DNA from: Caulobacter sp. SLTY
GTDB lineage: Bacteria; Pseudomonadota; Alphaproteobacteria; Caulobacterales; Caulobacteraceae
Reading direction: 5' to 3'
Assembly (NCBI RefSeq): GCF_009905535.1
Contig: NZ_JAAALA010000026.1
Coordinates: 1-59,489 of the forward strand
Length of the DNA: 59,489 nt
The position numbers and the translations under genes were made by a program. Every line of letters starts with the position of its first letter. Within the stretch, counting starts at the first letter, position 1. The notes below the pieces were generated by a model. The model did not search any database, was not told where the DNA came from, and saw only the letters and a list, made by a program, of their open reading frames with translations. Positions 50,113 through 57,793 of this stretch are shown one piece after another.

Positions 50113-50457
50113 ATGAAGATGATCGTTGCTGTGATCAAGCCCAGCCGCCTTGACGCGGTGCTCGACGCGGTCACCGAGGCCGGCGCCTCCGGCCTTACGG
50201 TCACCGAGGTGCGCGGCTATGGCCGCCAGAAGGGCAAGACCGAAGTCTATCGCGGCGCCGAGTACGAGGTGAAGCTGCTGCCCAAGGTGAAGCTGGAAAT
50301 CGCGGTGTCGGACGACATCGTCGAGACGGTGGTCGAGGCCATCGTCCGTAGCGCAAATTCCCAGAAGATCGGCGATGGCAAGGTGTTCGTGCTGGACCTG
50401 GAGCAGGCCTTGCGGATCCGCACGGGCGAGCGGGACGCGGCAGCGATCACGGGGTGA
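50113..50457 (+). CDS. glnK: PII nitrogen regulatory protein
   Basis: 114 aa. Standard PII: MKMIVAVIKPSRLDAVLDAV, and a T-loop GRQKGKTEVYRGAEYEVKLL with the uridylylation target Y51. KVKLEIAVSDDIVETVVEAI and GDGKVFVLDLEQALRIRTGE complete the fold. PII reports 2-oxoglutarate, ATP/ADP and glutamine state to nitrogen enzymes. Neither glnA nor amtB follows, so GlnB or GlnK cannot be decided from context; the symbol is tentative. An in-frame TTG at 50098 is an unlikely start. Confidence 0.85.
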   Translation: MKMIVAVIKPSRLDAVLDAVTEAGASGLTVTEVRGYGRQKGKTEVYRGAEYEVKLLPKVKLEIAVSDDIVETVVEAIVRSANSQKIGDGKVFVLDLEQALRIRTGERDAAAITG

Positions 50458-50768
50458 CGCCAGAGGAGCGTGAAGAAGCGCAACGGCGGATGGGATATCT
50501 GAGATCGCTATGCAGCGAAGACTACCCTTTGCTTGGCGAAGAACTGTTGTTGGTCGTAATGGGCCGCAGCGAGATCGAGCAGCTTGAGAAGCAGCTTTTG
50601 ATCGCTGGCGAGCCACCGCTCGAGGTCAGCGAGTTCGACCGCGCCTTGCGCGAGGTCGCGGCAAGCCAGCGAAAGATGTTCCTGGCGGAACTCGGCACGG
50701 CCCGCAAAATGGGCGCGGACGAGTGGGCTCGCCGAATTCTGGACAGCGGCGCCGGGAACAAACCATAG
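50454..50768 (+). CDS. Hypothetical protein coupled to the PII gene
   Basis: 104 aa, helical and charged, starting at a GTG in a GTGA overlap with the PII stop. MTPEEREEAQRRMGYLRSLC, GEELLLVVMGRSEIEQLEKQ and FDRALREVAASQRKMFLAEL predict long helices. No family is recognised. Coupling suggests co-expression with PII, which is inference. The codon pattern is less G/C-biased than its neighbours. Confidence 0.5.
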   Translation: MTPEEREEAQRRMGYLRSLCSEDYPLLGEELLLVVMGRSEIEQLEKQLLIAGEPPLEVSEFDRALREVAASQRKMFLAELGTARKMGADEWARRILDSGAGNKP

Positions 50769-50796
50769 TCCCCCGCGCAAACAGGGGGAGTGACGG

Positions 50797-51678
50797 GTGA
50801 GCGGCTGGACCTTGGGGATCATTGGCGGGTCCGGGCTTTACGATATCGCCGGGCTGGAAGACCGCCGGACGGTCGAGGTGGCCTCGCCGTTCGGGACGCC
50901 GTCGGCGGCGATTACCCTGGGCCGTATCGGAGCGGTGAAGCTGGCCTTCCTGCCGCGTCATGGGATTGGTCACCGACTGTCGCCGACGGACGTCAACGCC
51001 CGCGCCAATATTGACGCGTTGAAACGGGTCGGCTGCACTGATGTGCTGTCGCTGTCGGCGGTCGGGTCGCTGGCCGAGCATCTGCCGCCGGGCGCCTTCG
51101 TAACGGTCGGGCAGTACATCGACCGCACCTTCGCACGGGCCAAGAGCTTCTACGGCGCGGGGATGGTCGCCCATGTGTCGATGGCCGATCCGGTCTGTCC
51201 GCGCCTGTCGGGCTTCGCGGCCGAGGCGGCGCGGGCGGCGGGGGCCGAGGTCGAGGAGGGGGTCACCTATCTGGCCATGGAGGGCCCGCAGTTCTCGACC
51301 CGGGCCGAGAGCCGGCTCTATCGATCCTGGGGTTGCCAGGTGATCGGGATGACCGGCATGCCGGAGGCCAAGCTGGCCCGGGAGGCGGAGCTGCCCTACG
51401 CCTGCGTCGGCATGGTCACCGACTATGACGCCTGGCGCGAGGACGAGGCGGGGGTGGAGGTCACCGACGTCCTCGCCGTGCTGACCGCCAACGCCGCTCG
51501 CGCCCGCACCCTGGTCGAGCATCTGGCCAGGGCCCTGCCGGCGGAGCGGGCCGCCTCGCCGATCGACACCTGCCTCGACTACGCGCTGATCACTGCCCCA
51601 TCGGCCCGCGACCCGGCGGTTCTCGCCAGGCTGGACGCGGTAGCCGGCCGCGTTCTCAAAGCCAGCGCCACGCCATGA
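50797..51678 (+). CDS. mtnP: S-methyl-5'-thioadenosine phosphorylase
   Basis: 293 aa, GTG start with GGGGGAG upstream. It converts methylthioadenosine from polyamine synthesis to adenine and methylthioribose-1-phosphate. Motifs are LGIIGGSGLYDIAG (phosphate site), PRHGIGHRLSPTDVNARANI, LSAVGSLAEHLPPGAFV, YLAMEGPQFSTRAESRLYRS, IGMTGMPEAKLAREAELPYA and MVTDYDAW with the catalytic aspartate. Unrelated in role to the phosphorylase-type domain of the Detocs effector, although the fold is shared. Confidence 0.93.
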   Translation: MSGWTLGIIGGSGLYDIAGLEDRRTVEVASPFGTPSAAITLGRIGAVKLAFLPRHGIGHRLSPTDVNARANIDALKRVGCTDVLSLSAVGSLAEHLPPGAFVTVGQYIDRTFARAKSFYGAGMVAHVSMADPVCPRLSGFAAEAARAAGAEVEEGVTYLAMEGPQFSTRAESRLYRSWGCQVIGMTGMPEAKLAREAELPYACVGMVTDYDAWREDEAGVEVTDVLAVLTANAARARTLVEHLARALPAERAASPIDTCLDYALITAPSARDPAVLARLDAVAGRVLKASATP

Positions 51679-52388
51679 GCAAGGCCGCTCCCGCGCCGCG
51701 CACGACCGAGGCCCAGCGCCTGGACGCCTTCGTCGACGCCGCCTTCGCCTTCGCGGTCACCCTGCTGCTGATTGCCGGAGCCGAGCCGATCACCTCGATC
51801 GCGGGGTTGAAGACGGCGCTGCTGAATATCCCGGCCAGCGCCGGCAGCTTCGCCCTGGTGGCCGTCTTCTGGTCGGCGCACCGAGGCTATGGCCGGCTTG
51901 CCCCCGCGCGCGATGCGGTCTCGACCCTCCTCAGCCTGGCCATTGTCTTTGCGGTGCTGGTCTATGTCTTCCCGCTGCGGATGCTGGTCAGTTCCGGTTT
52001 CCACTACATGAGCGGTGGGGTGCTGCCGGGCTCGGCGATGATCCAGAGCCTGAGCGACCTCAAGCTGCTCTACGTAGTCTACGGTCTGGGGTTCGCCTTC
52101 CTGGCGCTGCTGTTCGTGCTGCTGTTCCGCCATACCGCCAGGGTGGGCGAGCGGTTGGGCGCCTCGGCGGAGGGCCGGGCCGACGCGGCCGAGTCGGCGG
52201 TGATCTGGACGATCTGCGGCCTGTCCGGCCTGGTCTCGGCCCTGCTGGCGGTGATCGGCCCGATGCGGGCCGCGCCCTACCTGCCGGGCTTCTGCTACTG
52301 GCTGATCCCCCTGGCGATCTACGGCCGCTATGCGCTTGTCCGCCGCGCCAACCGGCGCAAGGCCCCGCAAGACACCGAGCAGGCTTGA
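51675..52388 (+). CDS. TMEM175/DUF1211-family membrane protein (potassium-channel type)
   Basis: 237 aa with about six membrane helices. The signature first helix RLDAFVDAAFAFAVTLLLIA with conserved R-x3-D and FAF is present, then VAVFWSAHRGYGRLAPARDA. FLALLFVLLFRHTARVGERL and AVIWTICGLSGLVSALLAVI follow. Bacterial relatives form K+ channels. It overlaps mtnP by ATGA and is co-translated. Channel function is inferred from family. Confidence 0.82.
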   Translation: MSKAAPAPRTTEAQRLDAFVDAAFAFAVTLLLIAGAEPITSIAGLKTALLNIPASAGSFALVAVFWSAHRGYGRLAPARDAVSTLLSLAIVFAVLVYVFPLRMLVSSGFHYMSGGVLPGSAMIQSLSDLKLLYVVYGLGFAFLALLFVLLFRHTARVGERLGASAEGRADAAESAVIWTICGLSGLVSALLAVIGPMRAAPYLPGFCYWLIPLAIYGRYALVRRANRRKAPQDTEQA

Positions 52389-52440
52389 CGTAGAGAACTT
52401 TGGATCGCAAAGTGTATCTTCAGCATCTGGGAGGAGCGCC

Positions 52441-53040
52441 ATGCGCCGTCTGTTCGTTGGTTTGAGTTTCGCCGCCACCCTGACCGTGGCCGCCTTGGGC
52501 GTCAGCGCCCCGGCCCTGGCCCAGCAACTTAGCGAGCAAGCCGTCGCGGCCCGCATGAAGGCCCAGAAGGAGGCTCTCGCGCCCCTCGCCCGCATGGACG
52601 GGGAATGGCGTGGCACGGCCTGGATCGCCGACCGCACCGGCAAGCGCACCGTGCTGGTTCAGACTGAGCGGGTCGGCGACATGCTGGACGGCACGGTGAA
52701 GGTCATCGAAGGCCGGGGGTTCGAGGACGGCAAGCCGGTGTTCAACGCCTTCGCCCAGATCAGCTACGACCCCGACAAGAAGACCATGACCATGAGGTCC
52801 TACACCCGCGGCATGCAGGGAGACTTCCCGATCGAGGCCACCGCCGACGGCTTCGTGTGGACCATCCCCGCCGGGCCGAACGCGGTGATCCGCTACACGG
52901 CCGTGATCAAGGACGGGACCTGGGTCGAGAAGGGCGAGTATGTGCCCAATGGCGGCCAGGGCATGCAGTTCATGGAAATGAATCTGAAGCGGGTCGGCGA
53001 TACGAAGTGGCCGGCCGAGGGCGGGCTGGGGCCGAAGTAG
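52441..53040 (+). CDS. Secreted DUF1579-like protein
   Basis: 199 aa. A signal peptide (LFVGLSFAATLTVAALGVSA, cut after LAQ) leads to a lipocalin-like beta domain: LARMDGEWRGTAWIADRTGK, LVQTERVGDMLDGTVKVIEG, ISYDPDKKTMTMRSYTRGMQ, IRYTAVIKDGTWVEKGEYVP, FMEMNLKRVGDTKWP. The repeated weight of W and Y and the order of strands fit DUF1579-type proteins. Probably binds a small lipophilic molecule; that is inference. GGGAGGAG precedes the ATG. Confidence 0.75.
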   Translation: MRRLFVGLSFAATLTVAALGVSAPALAQQLSEQAVAARMKAQKEALAPLARMDGEWRGTAWIADRTGKRTVLVQTERVGDMLDGTVKVIEGRGFEDGKPVFNAFAQISYDPDKKTMTMRSYTRGMQGDFPIEATADGFVWTIPAGPNAVIRYTAVIKDGTWVEKGEYVPNGGQGMQFMEMNLKRVGDTKWPAEGGLGPK

Positions 53041-53043
53041 GGT

Positions 53044-53730
53044 CTATTCCTCGCCCTTGCTGCCCGCCGCCCGGTGGAACAGCTGCAGGGTTCGGAGGCG
53101 GGCGAGTTTGGCGGAGTCCGAGTGGTAATCCTTGCGGCGGTCCGAGAAGAACCCGTGGCCGGCGTCGTAGAGATAGATGGGGAGGTCCGGGTGCAGGGCC
53201 CGGATTTCCTCGACCCGGTCCATCGGGATGGAGGCGTCGGATTTCCCGAAGTGGAGGATGGTCTGGCAGCGGGGGGTCTCTTCCTTCAGTTCACTGATCC
53301 GCCGGCCGTAGAAGGAAGAGGCGGCCGTCACCCCGTCGCAGCGGCAGGCGGCCAGCCAGGTGGCGGCGCCGCCCCAGCAGTAGCCGGCGACGAAGACGGG
53401 GCCTTTTGCGCGCAGGGCGTCGATGGCGGCTTGGCAGTCGCCCGCCACCTGATCCCACGGCGTCGTGTTCGAGTAGCGGACGCCCTTGGCGATGCTGTCC
53501 TCGTCGTAGGCGGCTTCGAAGCCGCGTTCGAGACGGTCGTAAAAGCAGGGGGCGATGACTTCGTAGCCGTCCGCGGCGAAGCCGTCGGCCAGTTCGCGGA
53601 TGTGGTCGGTGACCCCGAAAATCTCCTGGATCAGCACCAGGCCGCCGCGCCGGGCGTCTTCATGCGGCGCATGGTAGGCGTCGAGCTCGAAGCCGTCGAA
53701 GGGGCTGGTCAGCCGGATGGTCTCGCCCAT
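53044..53730 (-). CDS. Dienelactone hydrolase family protein (second of tandem pair)
   Basis: 228 aa alpha/beta hydrolase. Catalytic cysteine in FVAGYCWGGAATWLAACRCD, aspartate in LHFGKSDASIPMDRVEEI, histidine in YDAGHGFFSDRRKDYHSD, and the conserved glutamate in VLIQEIFGVTDHIRELADGF. It is paralogous to the upstream gene and starts in a one-base overlap (TGATG) with its stop. Substrate may be a lactone of aromatic breakdown, but no catechol-pathway genes are near. Confidence 0.9.
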   Translation of the reverse strand: MGETIRLTSPFDGFELDAYHAPHEDARRGGLVLIQEIFGVTDHIRELADGFAADGYEVIAPCFYDRLERGFEAAYDEDSIAKGVRYSNTTPWDQVAGDCQAAIDALRAKGPVFVAGYCWGGAATWLAACRCDGVTAASSFYGRRISELKEETPRCQTILHFGKSDASIPMDRVEEIRALHPDLPIYLYDAGHGFFSDRRKDYHSDSAKLARLRTLQLFHRAAGSKGEE

Positions 53731-54410
53731 CAGGCCGCGCCGTTGGCTTCGAACAGGGCCAGGGTCCGCTCGCGGGCCAGCTGTGCGTCGCCGGGGTCGG
53801 AGTCGGGGCGGCCGTCGTTGTTGAAGCCGTGCCCGGAGGCTTCGTAGATGTAGACAGGCACTTCGGGATGGGCGGCGGTGACCTTGGCGCTGACCTCGTC
53901 GGCGGGAATGTGGGCGTCCTTGCGGCCGAGATGGACGATCACCGGGCAGGAGAGGGGCAGGCCGGCCATGCCGGCGATCTGGCCGCCGTAGTAGCTGGAC
54001 CCGGCGGCGAGGCCTTTGACGCGGTTGGCGGCCAGCCAGACCATGGTGCCGCCGTAGCAATACCCGACGATGAACACCGGCCCGCGATCCTTGAGGAAAT
54101 CGACGCAGGCCTGGATGTCGCTCATGGCGTTGTCGGGGCCGTTGGCGGTGGCCAGCTTGACGCCGGCCTGCAGGCCTTCGGGGTCATGCTCGGCGGTGAA
54201 GCCGGGCTCGCCCCGGTCAAACATCGAGGGGGCCAGCACCTCGAACCCAAGGGCCGACCAGCGGGCGACGTCGGCCTGGACGTATTGGTCGAGGCCGAAA
54301 ATCTCCTGGATGACGATGACCCCGCCCCGGCGGTCGCCCTGTGGCTGGGCGTGCAGCGCTTCGAACTCGAAGCCGTCGTGGGCGCTGGTCAGGCGGATGC
54401 GGTCGGTCAT
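53730..54410 (-). CDS. Dienelactone hydrolase family protein (first of tandem pair)
   Basis: 226 aa. Same fold: VIVIQEIFGLDQYVQADVAR, FIVGYCYGGTMVWLAANRVK (catalytic cysteine), VHLGRKDAHIPADEVSAKV (aspartate) and YEASGHGFNNDGRPDSDPGD (histidine). The two proteins are alike along their whole length, indicating an old tandem duplication. The ATG at 54410 begins the family N-terminus (MTDRIRLTSAHDGFEFEAL). Confidence 0.9.
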   Translation of the reverse strand: MTDRIRLTSAHDGFEFEALHAQPQGDRRGGVIVIQEIFGLDQYVQADVARWSALGFEVLAPSMFDRGEPGFTAEHDPEGLQAGVKLATANGPDNAMSDIQACVDFLKDRGPVFIVGYCYGGTMVWLAANRVKGLAAGSSYYGGQIAGMAGLPLSCPVIVHLGRKDAHIPADEVSAKVTAAHPEVPVYIYEASGHGFNNDGRPDSDPGDAQLARERTLALFEANGAA

Positions 54411-54457
54411 GGGGTTTCCTTGTTTGGCCAAGGATCGCACAGGGTCGGGGGCGCTCG

Positions 54458-55195
54458 CTAGGGCACGATGCTGCTGAGCAGCGGCCCGATTTCGCCGTTC
54501 AGCACCAAGTCGGCGTAGGGGTCCTGTTCGGTCGGCTCGCGGTTGACGATCACCAGGCGCGCCCCGTTCCGCTTGGCCAGAAGGGGGAAGCCGGCGGCGG
54601 GGTAGACGACCAGGGAGGAGCCGAGGACGATGAAGAGATCGCAGGACAGGGTCTCTTCCTCGGCGCGGGCCATCGGACCCTCGGGCATCGACTGGCCAAA
54701 GGAGATGGTGGCGGTCTTCACGATGGAGCCGCAGGCGCGGCAGGCGGGGATTTCGCCGCGCTCGACGAAGGCGGGCTTGAGGTGGTGCAGCTCGTGGCGC
54801 AGGCCGCAGTCCAGGCAGGTGGCGTAACTGGCGTTGCCGTGCAGCTCGATCACCCGCTCGTCGGGGATGCCGCTGTCCTGGTGCAGGTTGTCGACGTTCT
54901 GGGTGATCACCGCCGAGACCTTGCCGGCGGCCACCAGTCGGGCGACCGCATCATGGCCGGCGTTGGGGCTGCGGCCGGTCCAGCCGGCGGTGCCGTTGAA
55001 GGCGCGGGTCCAGGCCTCGCGGCGTTTGTCCGCGCTGGCGACGAAGTCCTGGAACATGATCGGCTTCATCTTCGACCAGACCCCGCCGGGGCTGCGAAAG
55101 TCGGGAATGCCGGATTCGGTGGAGATGCCGGCTCCGGTGAACACCACGGCGCGCTCTGAGGCCTCGATCAGGGCGGCAAGTTTCGCCGCGCTCAT
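54458..55195 (-). CDS. cobB: NAD-dependent protein deacylase (sirtuin)
   Basis: 245 aa. NAD site VVFTGAGISTESGIPDFRSP, TQNVDNLHQDSGI, and the catalytic histidine in VIELHGNASYATC. The zinc ribbon has two CxxC pairs (CLDCG and CRACG). GSSLVVYPAAGFPLLAKRNG and LVIVNREPTEQDPYADLVLN complete the Rossmann part. Class III-like bacterial sirtuins remove acetyl or succinyl groups; the substrate range is not decided. It overlaps the upstream NTF2-like gene by ATGA. Confidence 0.93.
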   Translation of the reverse strand: MSAAKLAALIEASERAVVFTGAGISTESGIPDFRSPGGVWSKMKPIMFQDFVASADKRREAWTRAFNGTAGWTGRSPNAGHDAVARLVAAGKVSAVITQNVDNLHQDSGIPDERVIELHGNASYATCLDCGLRHELHHLKPAFVERGEIPACRACGSIVKTATISFGQSMPEGPMARAEEETLSCDLFIVLGSSLVVYPAAGFPLLAKRNGARLVIVNREPTEQDPYADLVLNGEIGPLLSSIVP

Positions 55196-55575
55196 GGGGC
55201 GTAGCTCGACCGGGCCTTCACACCCCAATGGCCGTTTTCCAGGGTGACCACATAGATGGAATCGAAGCCGCCGATGACGCTGCGATCGGCGCGATAGCGG
55301 GTGAAGCGGGTGTCGAAATGCACCTTGTCGGGGCCGGCGTGGATGACCTCGCGCCGCTCCCAGGCCGAGTGATGCCAATCGCTCAGGACGCCTTGCTCGA
55401 ACATCTCCGGCTTGTGGTAGCCGGGCTCGATGATGGCCAACGTGCCGGAGGCCAGCCGCACGCTCGGGAAGTTGAACGTCGCCTCCCAGGCGGGCAGGTC
55501 CCGCGCGTTGAAGGCGGCCATGAAAGCGTCGAGGCAGGCATTGGCGCCGGCGATGGCATCAGCATGATCGGTCAT
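55192..55575 (-). CDS. SnoaL/NTF2-like fold protein
   Basis: 127 aa. The cone-shaped NTF2-like fold is suggested by ANACLDAFMAAFNARDLPAW, the strand pairs RLASGTLAIIEPGYHKPEMF and VHFDTRFTRYRADRSVIGGF, and DSIYVVTLENGHWGVKARSS. The family includes small enzymes and binding proteins; the role is unknown. It is upstream of and coupled to cobB by a 4-bp overlap. Confidence 0.75.
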   Translation of the reverse strand: MTDHADAIAGANACLDAFMAAFNARDLPAWEATFNFPSVRLASGTLAIIEPGYHKPEMFEQGVLSDWHHSAWERREVIHAGPDKVHFDTRFTRYRADRSVIGGFDSIYVVTLENGHWGVKARSSYAP

Positions 55576-55636
55576 GCTGACAGGCTAGCGGCGACGCCGC
55601 GGCTGGCAAGGGGGACTGGTTCGGCGCGCAGCGGCG

Positions 55637-55747
55637 TACCTGTCCCCGGTCGGCGCGGAAGGTGGCCGCCTGGCGCGGTCCAACCGTTGGAGCGCGGGCG
55701 GCTGGTGCGAGGGGCGGTCTTCGGCCGGTGCTGACCGGGGACAGGTA
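55637..55747. repeat. ~110-bp element with 14-bp terminal inverted repeats, copy B
   Basis: Begins TACCTGTCCCCGGT (55637-55650) and ends ACCGGGGACAGGTA (55734-55747), the same perfect 14-bp termini as copy A (41250-41358). Interior blocks are conserved between copies but divergent enough to exclude a recent duplication. It occupies the gap between the NTF2-like gene and ychF and carries no gene. Confidence 0.75.
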
Positions 55748-55778
55748 GCCCTGCGGGCAACCAGTCCCCAAGGGCCGA

Positions 55779-56873
55779 TCAGACGTTGAAGCGGAAGTGC
55801 ATCACGTCGCCGTCCTTGACGACGTATTCCTTGCCTTCGGAGCGCATCTTGCCGGCTTCCTTGGCGCCCGCCTCGCCGTTCAGGCGGACGAAGTCGTCGT
55901 AGGCGATGGTCTCGGCGCGGATGAAGCCCTTCTCGAAGTCGGTGTGGATGACGCCGGCCGCCTGGGGCGCGGTGTCGCCGACGTGGATGGTCCAGGCGCG
56001 GGCTTCCTTGGGGCCGACCGTGAAGTAGGTCTGCAGGCCCAACAGCTTGTAGGCTTCGTGGATCAGGCGATTGAGGCCGGGCTCTTCGAGGCCCAGGGCG
56101 CCAAGGAACTCGGCACGTTCCTCGGGGTCGAGCATGGCGACCTCGCTCTCGATCTGCGCCGAGATGACCACGCTGTTGGCGTTATCCTTGCGGGCGCGTT
56201 CGGCGACCAGGTCGGAGAATTTGTTGCCCTTGTCGGCGCTGCCTTCGTCGACATTGCTAACATAGAGGGCCGGCAGGGAGGTCAGCAGCTGCAGCATGGC
56301 CCAGGCCTTGGCGTCTTCCTTGTCGACCTTGGCGGTGCGGGCCGGGCGGCCCTCGTTCAGCTGGGCCAGGGCCAGGTTGACGAGGCGCAGAGTGGTGGCG
56401 GCCTCCTTGTCCTGGCGGGCGCGCTTTTCGAGGTTGGGAACGCGCTTTTCCAGGCTCTCGAGGTCGGCCAGCATCAGCTCGGTCTCGATGATCTCCAGGT
56501 CGGAGATGGGGTCGATGCGGCCCTCGACGTGGGTGATGTCGTCATCCTCGAAGCAGCGGGTGACGAAGGCCACGGCGTCGCAGTCGCGGATGTTGGCCAG
56601 GAACTGGTTGCCCAGGCCCTCGCCCTTGGAGGCGCCGCGCACCAGGCCGGCGACATCGACGAAGTTGATGCGGGCCGGAATGATCTCCTTGGAGCCGGCG
56701 ATGGCCGCCAGCTTGTCGAGCCGCGCCTCGGGCACCGCCACGTCGCCGACGTTCGGCTCGATGGTGCAGAACGGATAGTTGGCCGCCTGGGCCGCCGCCG
56801 TCTGGGTCAGGGCGTTGAACAGGGTCGATTTGCCGACGTTGGGCAGGCCGACGATCGCGACTTTCAGGGCCAT
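55779..56873 (-). CDS. ychF: Ribosome-binding GTPase/ATPase YchF
   Basis: 364 aa, the usual length. G1 VAIVGLPNVGKSTLFNALTQ, switch region AANYPFCTIEPNVGDVAVPE, G3 INFVDVAGLVRGASKGEGLG, ADLESLEKRVPNLEKRARQD coiled coil, and a C-terminal TGS domain (LQTYFTVGPKEARAWTIHVG, VIHTDFEKGFIRAETIAYDD, VKDGDVMHFRFNV). YchF prefers ATP and affects translation and oxidative stress response. It lies downstream of pth in the same direction, the common pth-ychF order, but separated by a gene remnant. Confidence 0.96.
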   Translation of the reverse strand: MALKVAIVGLPNVGKSTLFNALTQTAAAQAANYPFCTIEPNVGDVAVPEARLDKLAAIAGSKEIIPARINFVDVAGLVRGASKGEGLGNQFLANIRDCDAVAFVTRCFEDDDITHVEGRIDPISDLEIIETELMLADLESLEKRVPNLEKRARQDKEAATTLRLVNLALAQLNEGRPARTAKVDKEDAKAWAMLQLLTSLPALYVSNVDEGSADKGNKFSDLVAERARKDNANSVVISAQIESEVAMLDPEERAEFLGALGLEEPGLNRLIHEAYKLLGLQTYFTVGPKEARAWTIHVGDTAPQAAGVIHTDFEKGFIRAETIAYDDFVRLNGEAGAKEAGKMRSEGKEYVVKDGDVMHFRFNV

Positions 56874-56946
56874 GGCAGTGCTTTGGAATCCGGTAGGCGG
56901 GGAAGGTCGGGCGACCTAGCACGTCAGGCCGGCAAAGGCGAATGAC

Positions 56947-57108
56947 TCAGGCCTTTGCGATGGCGTCAGCGGCGAAGTCGCGCCAGGCGCGGGCTTCCTT
57001 CTTGAACTGGCCGGTGGCTCGCCCAGTTCGCCCAGTATTTCCAGCAACGGCAGGGCCTCGCCGGGACAGTCCAGTTCGAGCAGGCCGCGAGCGGCCGAAC
57101 AACCGTCA
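56947..57108 (-). pseudogene. Frameshifted remnant of a TPR-like gene between pth and ychF
   Basis: Read leftward, one frame gives GCSAARGLLELDCPGEALPL LEILGELGEP; the match then continues in another frame as TGQFKKEARAWRDFAADAIA KA and a stop at 56947-56949. The join is consistent with loss of one base near GAGCCACC. The helical, leucine-rich pattern resembles a C-terminal TPR-like repeat. No start codon with a ribosome site is apparent, and the upstream end runs into pth. Probably the decayed tail of a gene once lying between pth and ychF. Confidence 0.5.
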
Positions 57109-57714
57109 ATCGCCTTCGCGCGACAGCTTGCGGGGATCGGCCTTGGGGGCGGGGGCGAGACGCATGACCTCGGCCTGGTAGCGTTCGTCGTCGCCCGCGG
57201 CGGCGAAGGGCAGGGCGTCGCAGATGGCTTCCAGCATCGGGTCCAGCCAGACACGGTCGACCTTGTGGAAGTCGCTGAGGACGTGGGGCATGACCAGGTC
57301 CTTGTCGCCCGGGTGACCGACGCCGATCCGCGCCCGGCGGAAGTCGGGGCCGAGGACGGCAATGGTCGAGCGGATGCCGTTGTTGCCGGCCGCGCCACCG
57401 CCGGTCTTCATCCGAAAGCGACCGGGGGCCAGGTCGATCTCGTCATGGAAGACGATGACCTGTGCGGGCGGGATCTTGAAGTACTTGGCGGCCTCGCCGA
57501 TCGAGCGTCCGCTCTCGTTGTAGAACTGCTGGGGCTTGACCAGGACGGCGCGGGTCCCGTCGATATCGCCTTCGCAGGCCAGGCCGTTAAACTTGGCTCG
57601 CCAGGGCGAGAAGCCCCAGCGCCGGGCGATGGCCTCGACGGCCACCCAGCCGACGTTGTGCCGGGTCCTGGCGTAGCGTTCGCCCGGATTGCCGAGGCCG
57701 GCGAGCAGCAGCAT
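57106..57714 (-). CDS. pth: Peptidyl-tRNA hydrolase
   Basis: 202 aa. It releases peptides from stalled peptidyl-tRNA. LAGLGNPGERYARTRHNVGW carries the key N9 and H19. The next block, VLVKPQQFYNESGRSIGEAA, has tyrosine where most Pth have methionine (KPxTFMN); the asparagine is kept. VIVFHDEIDLAPGRFRMKTG supplies the catalytic aspartate and GGAAGNNGIRSTIAVLG the tRNA-contact loop. It follows rplY (79 bp) on the same strand, the standard alphaproteobacterial order. Confidence 0.95.
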   Translation of the reverse strand: MLLLAGLGNPGERYARTRHNVGWVAVEAIARRWGFSPWRAKFNGLACEGDIDGTRAVLVKPQQFYNESGRSIGEAAKYFKIPPAQVIVFHDEIDLAPGRFRMKTGGGAAGNNGIRSTIAVLGPDFRRARIGVGHPGDKDLVMPHVLSDFHKVDRVWLDPMLEAICDALPFAAAGDDERYQAEVMRLAPAPKADPRKLSREGD

Positions 57715-57733
57715 GGCGGGTCCTTCTCATGCA

Positions 57734-57765
57734 AATGCGGCCAGGCGTCGCCGCCTGACCGCATT
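57734..57765 (-). terminator. Hairpin between rplY and pth
   Basis: Arms 57734-57747 and 57752-57765 pair over 14 bp with one C-A mismatch and a 4-nt loop. On the minus strand TTTGC follows. It may partly terminate rplY transcripts or stabilise the mRNA end; the short T run makes full termination doubtful. Confidence 0.55.
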
Positions 57766-57793
57766 CGAAAGGCTTGAATGCCTGGAAGCGTCT

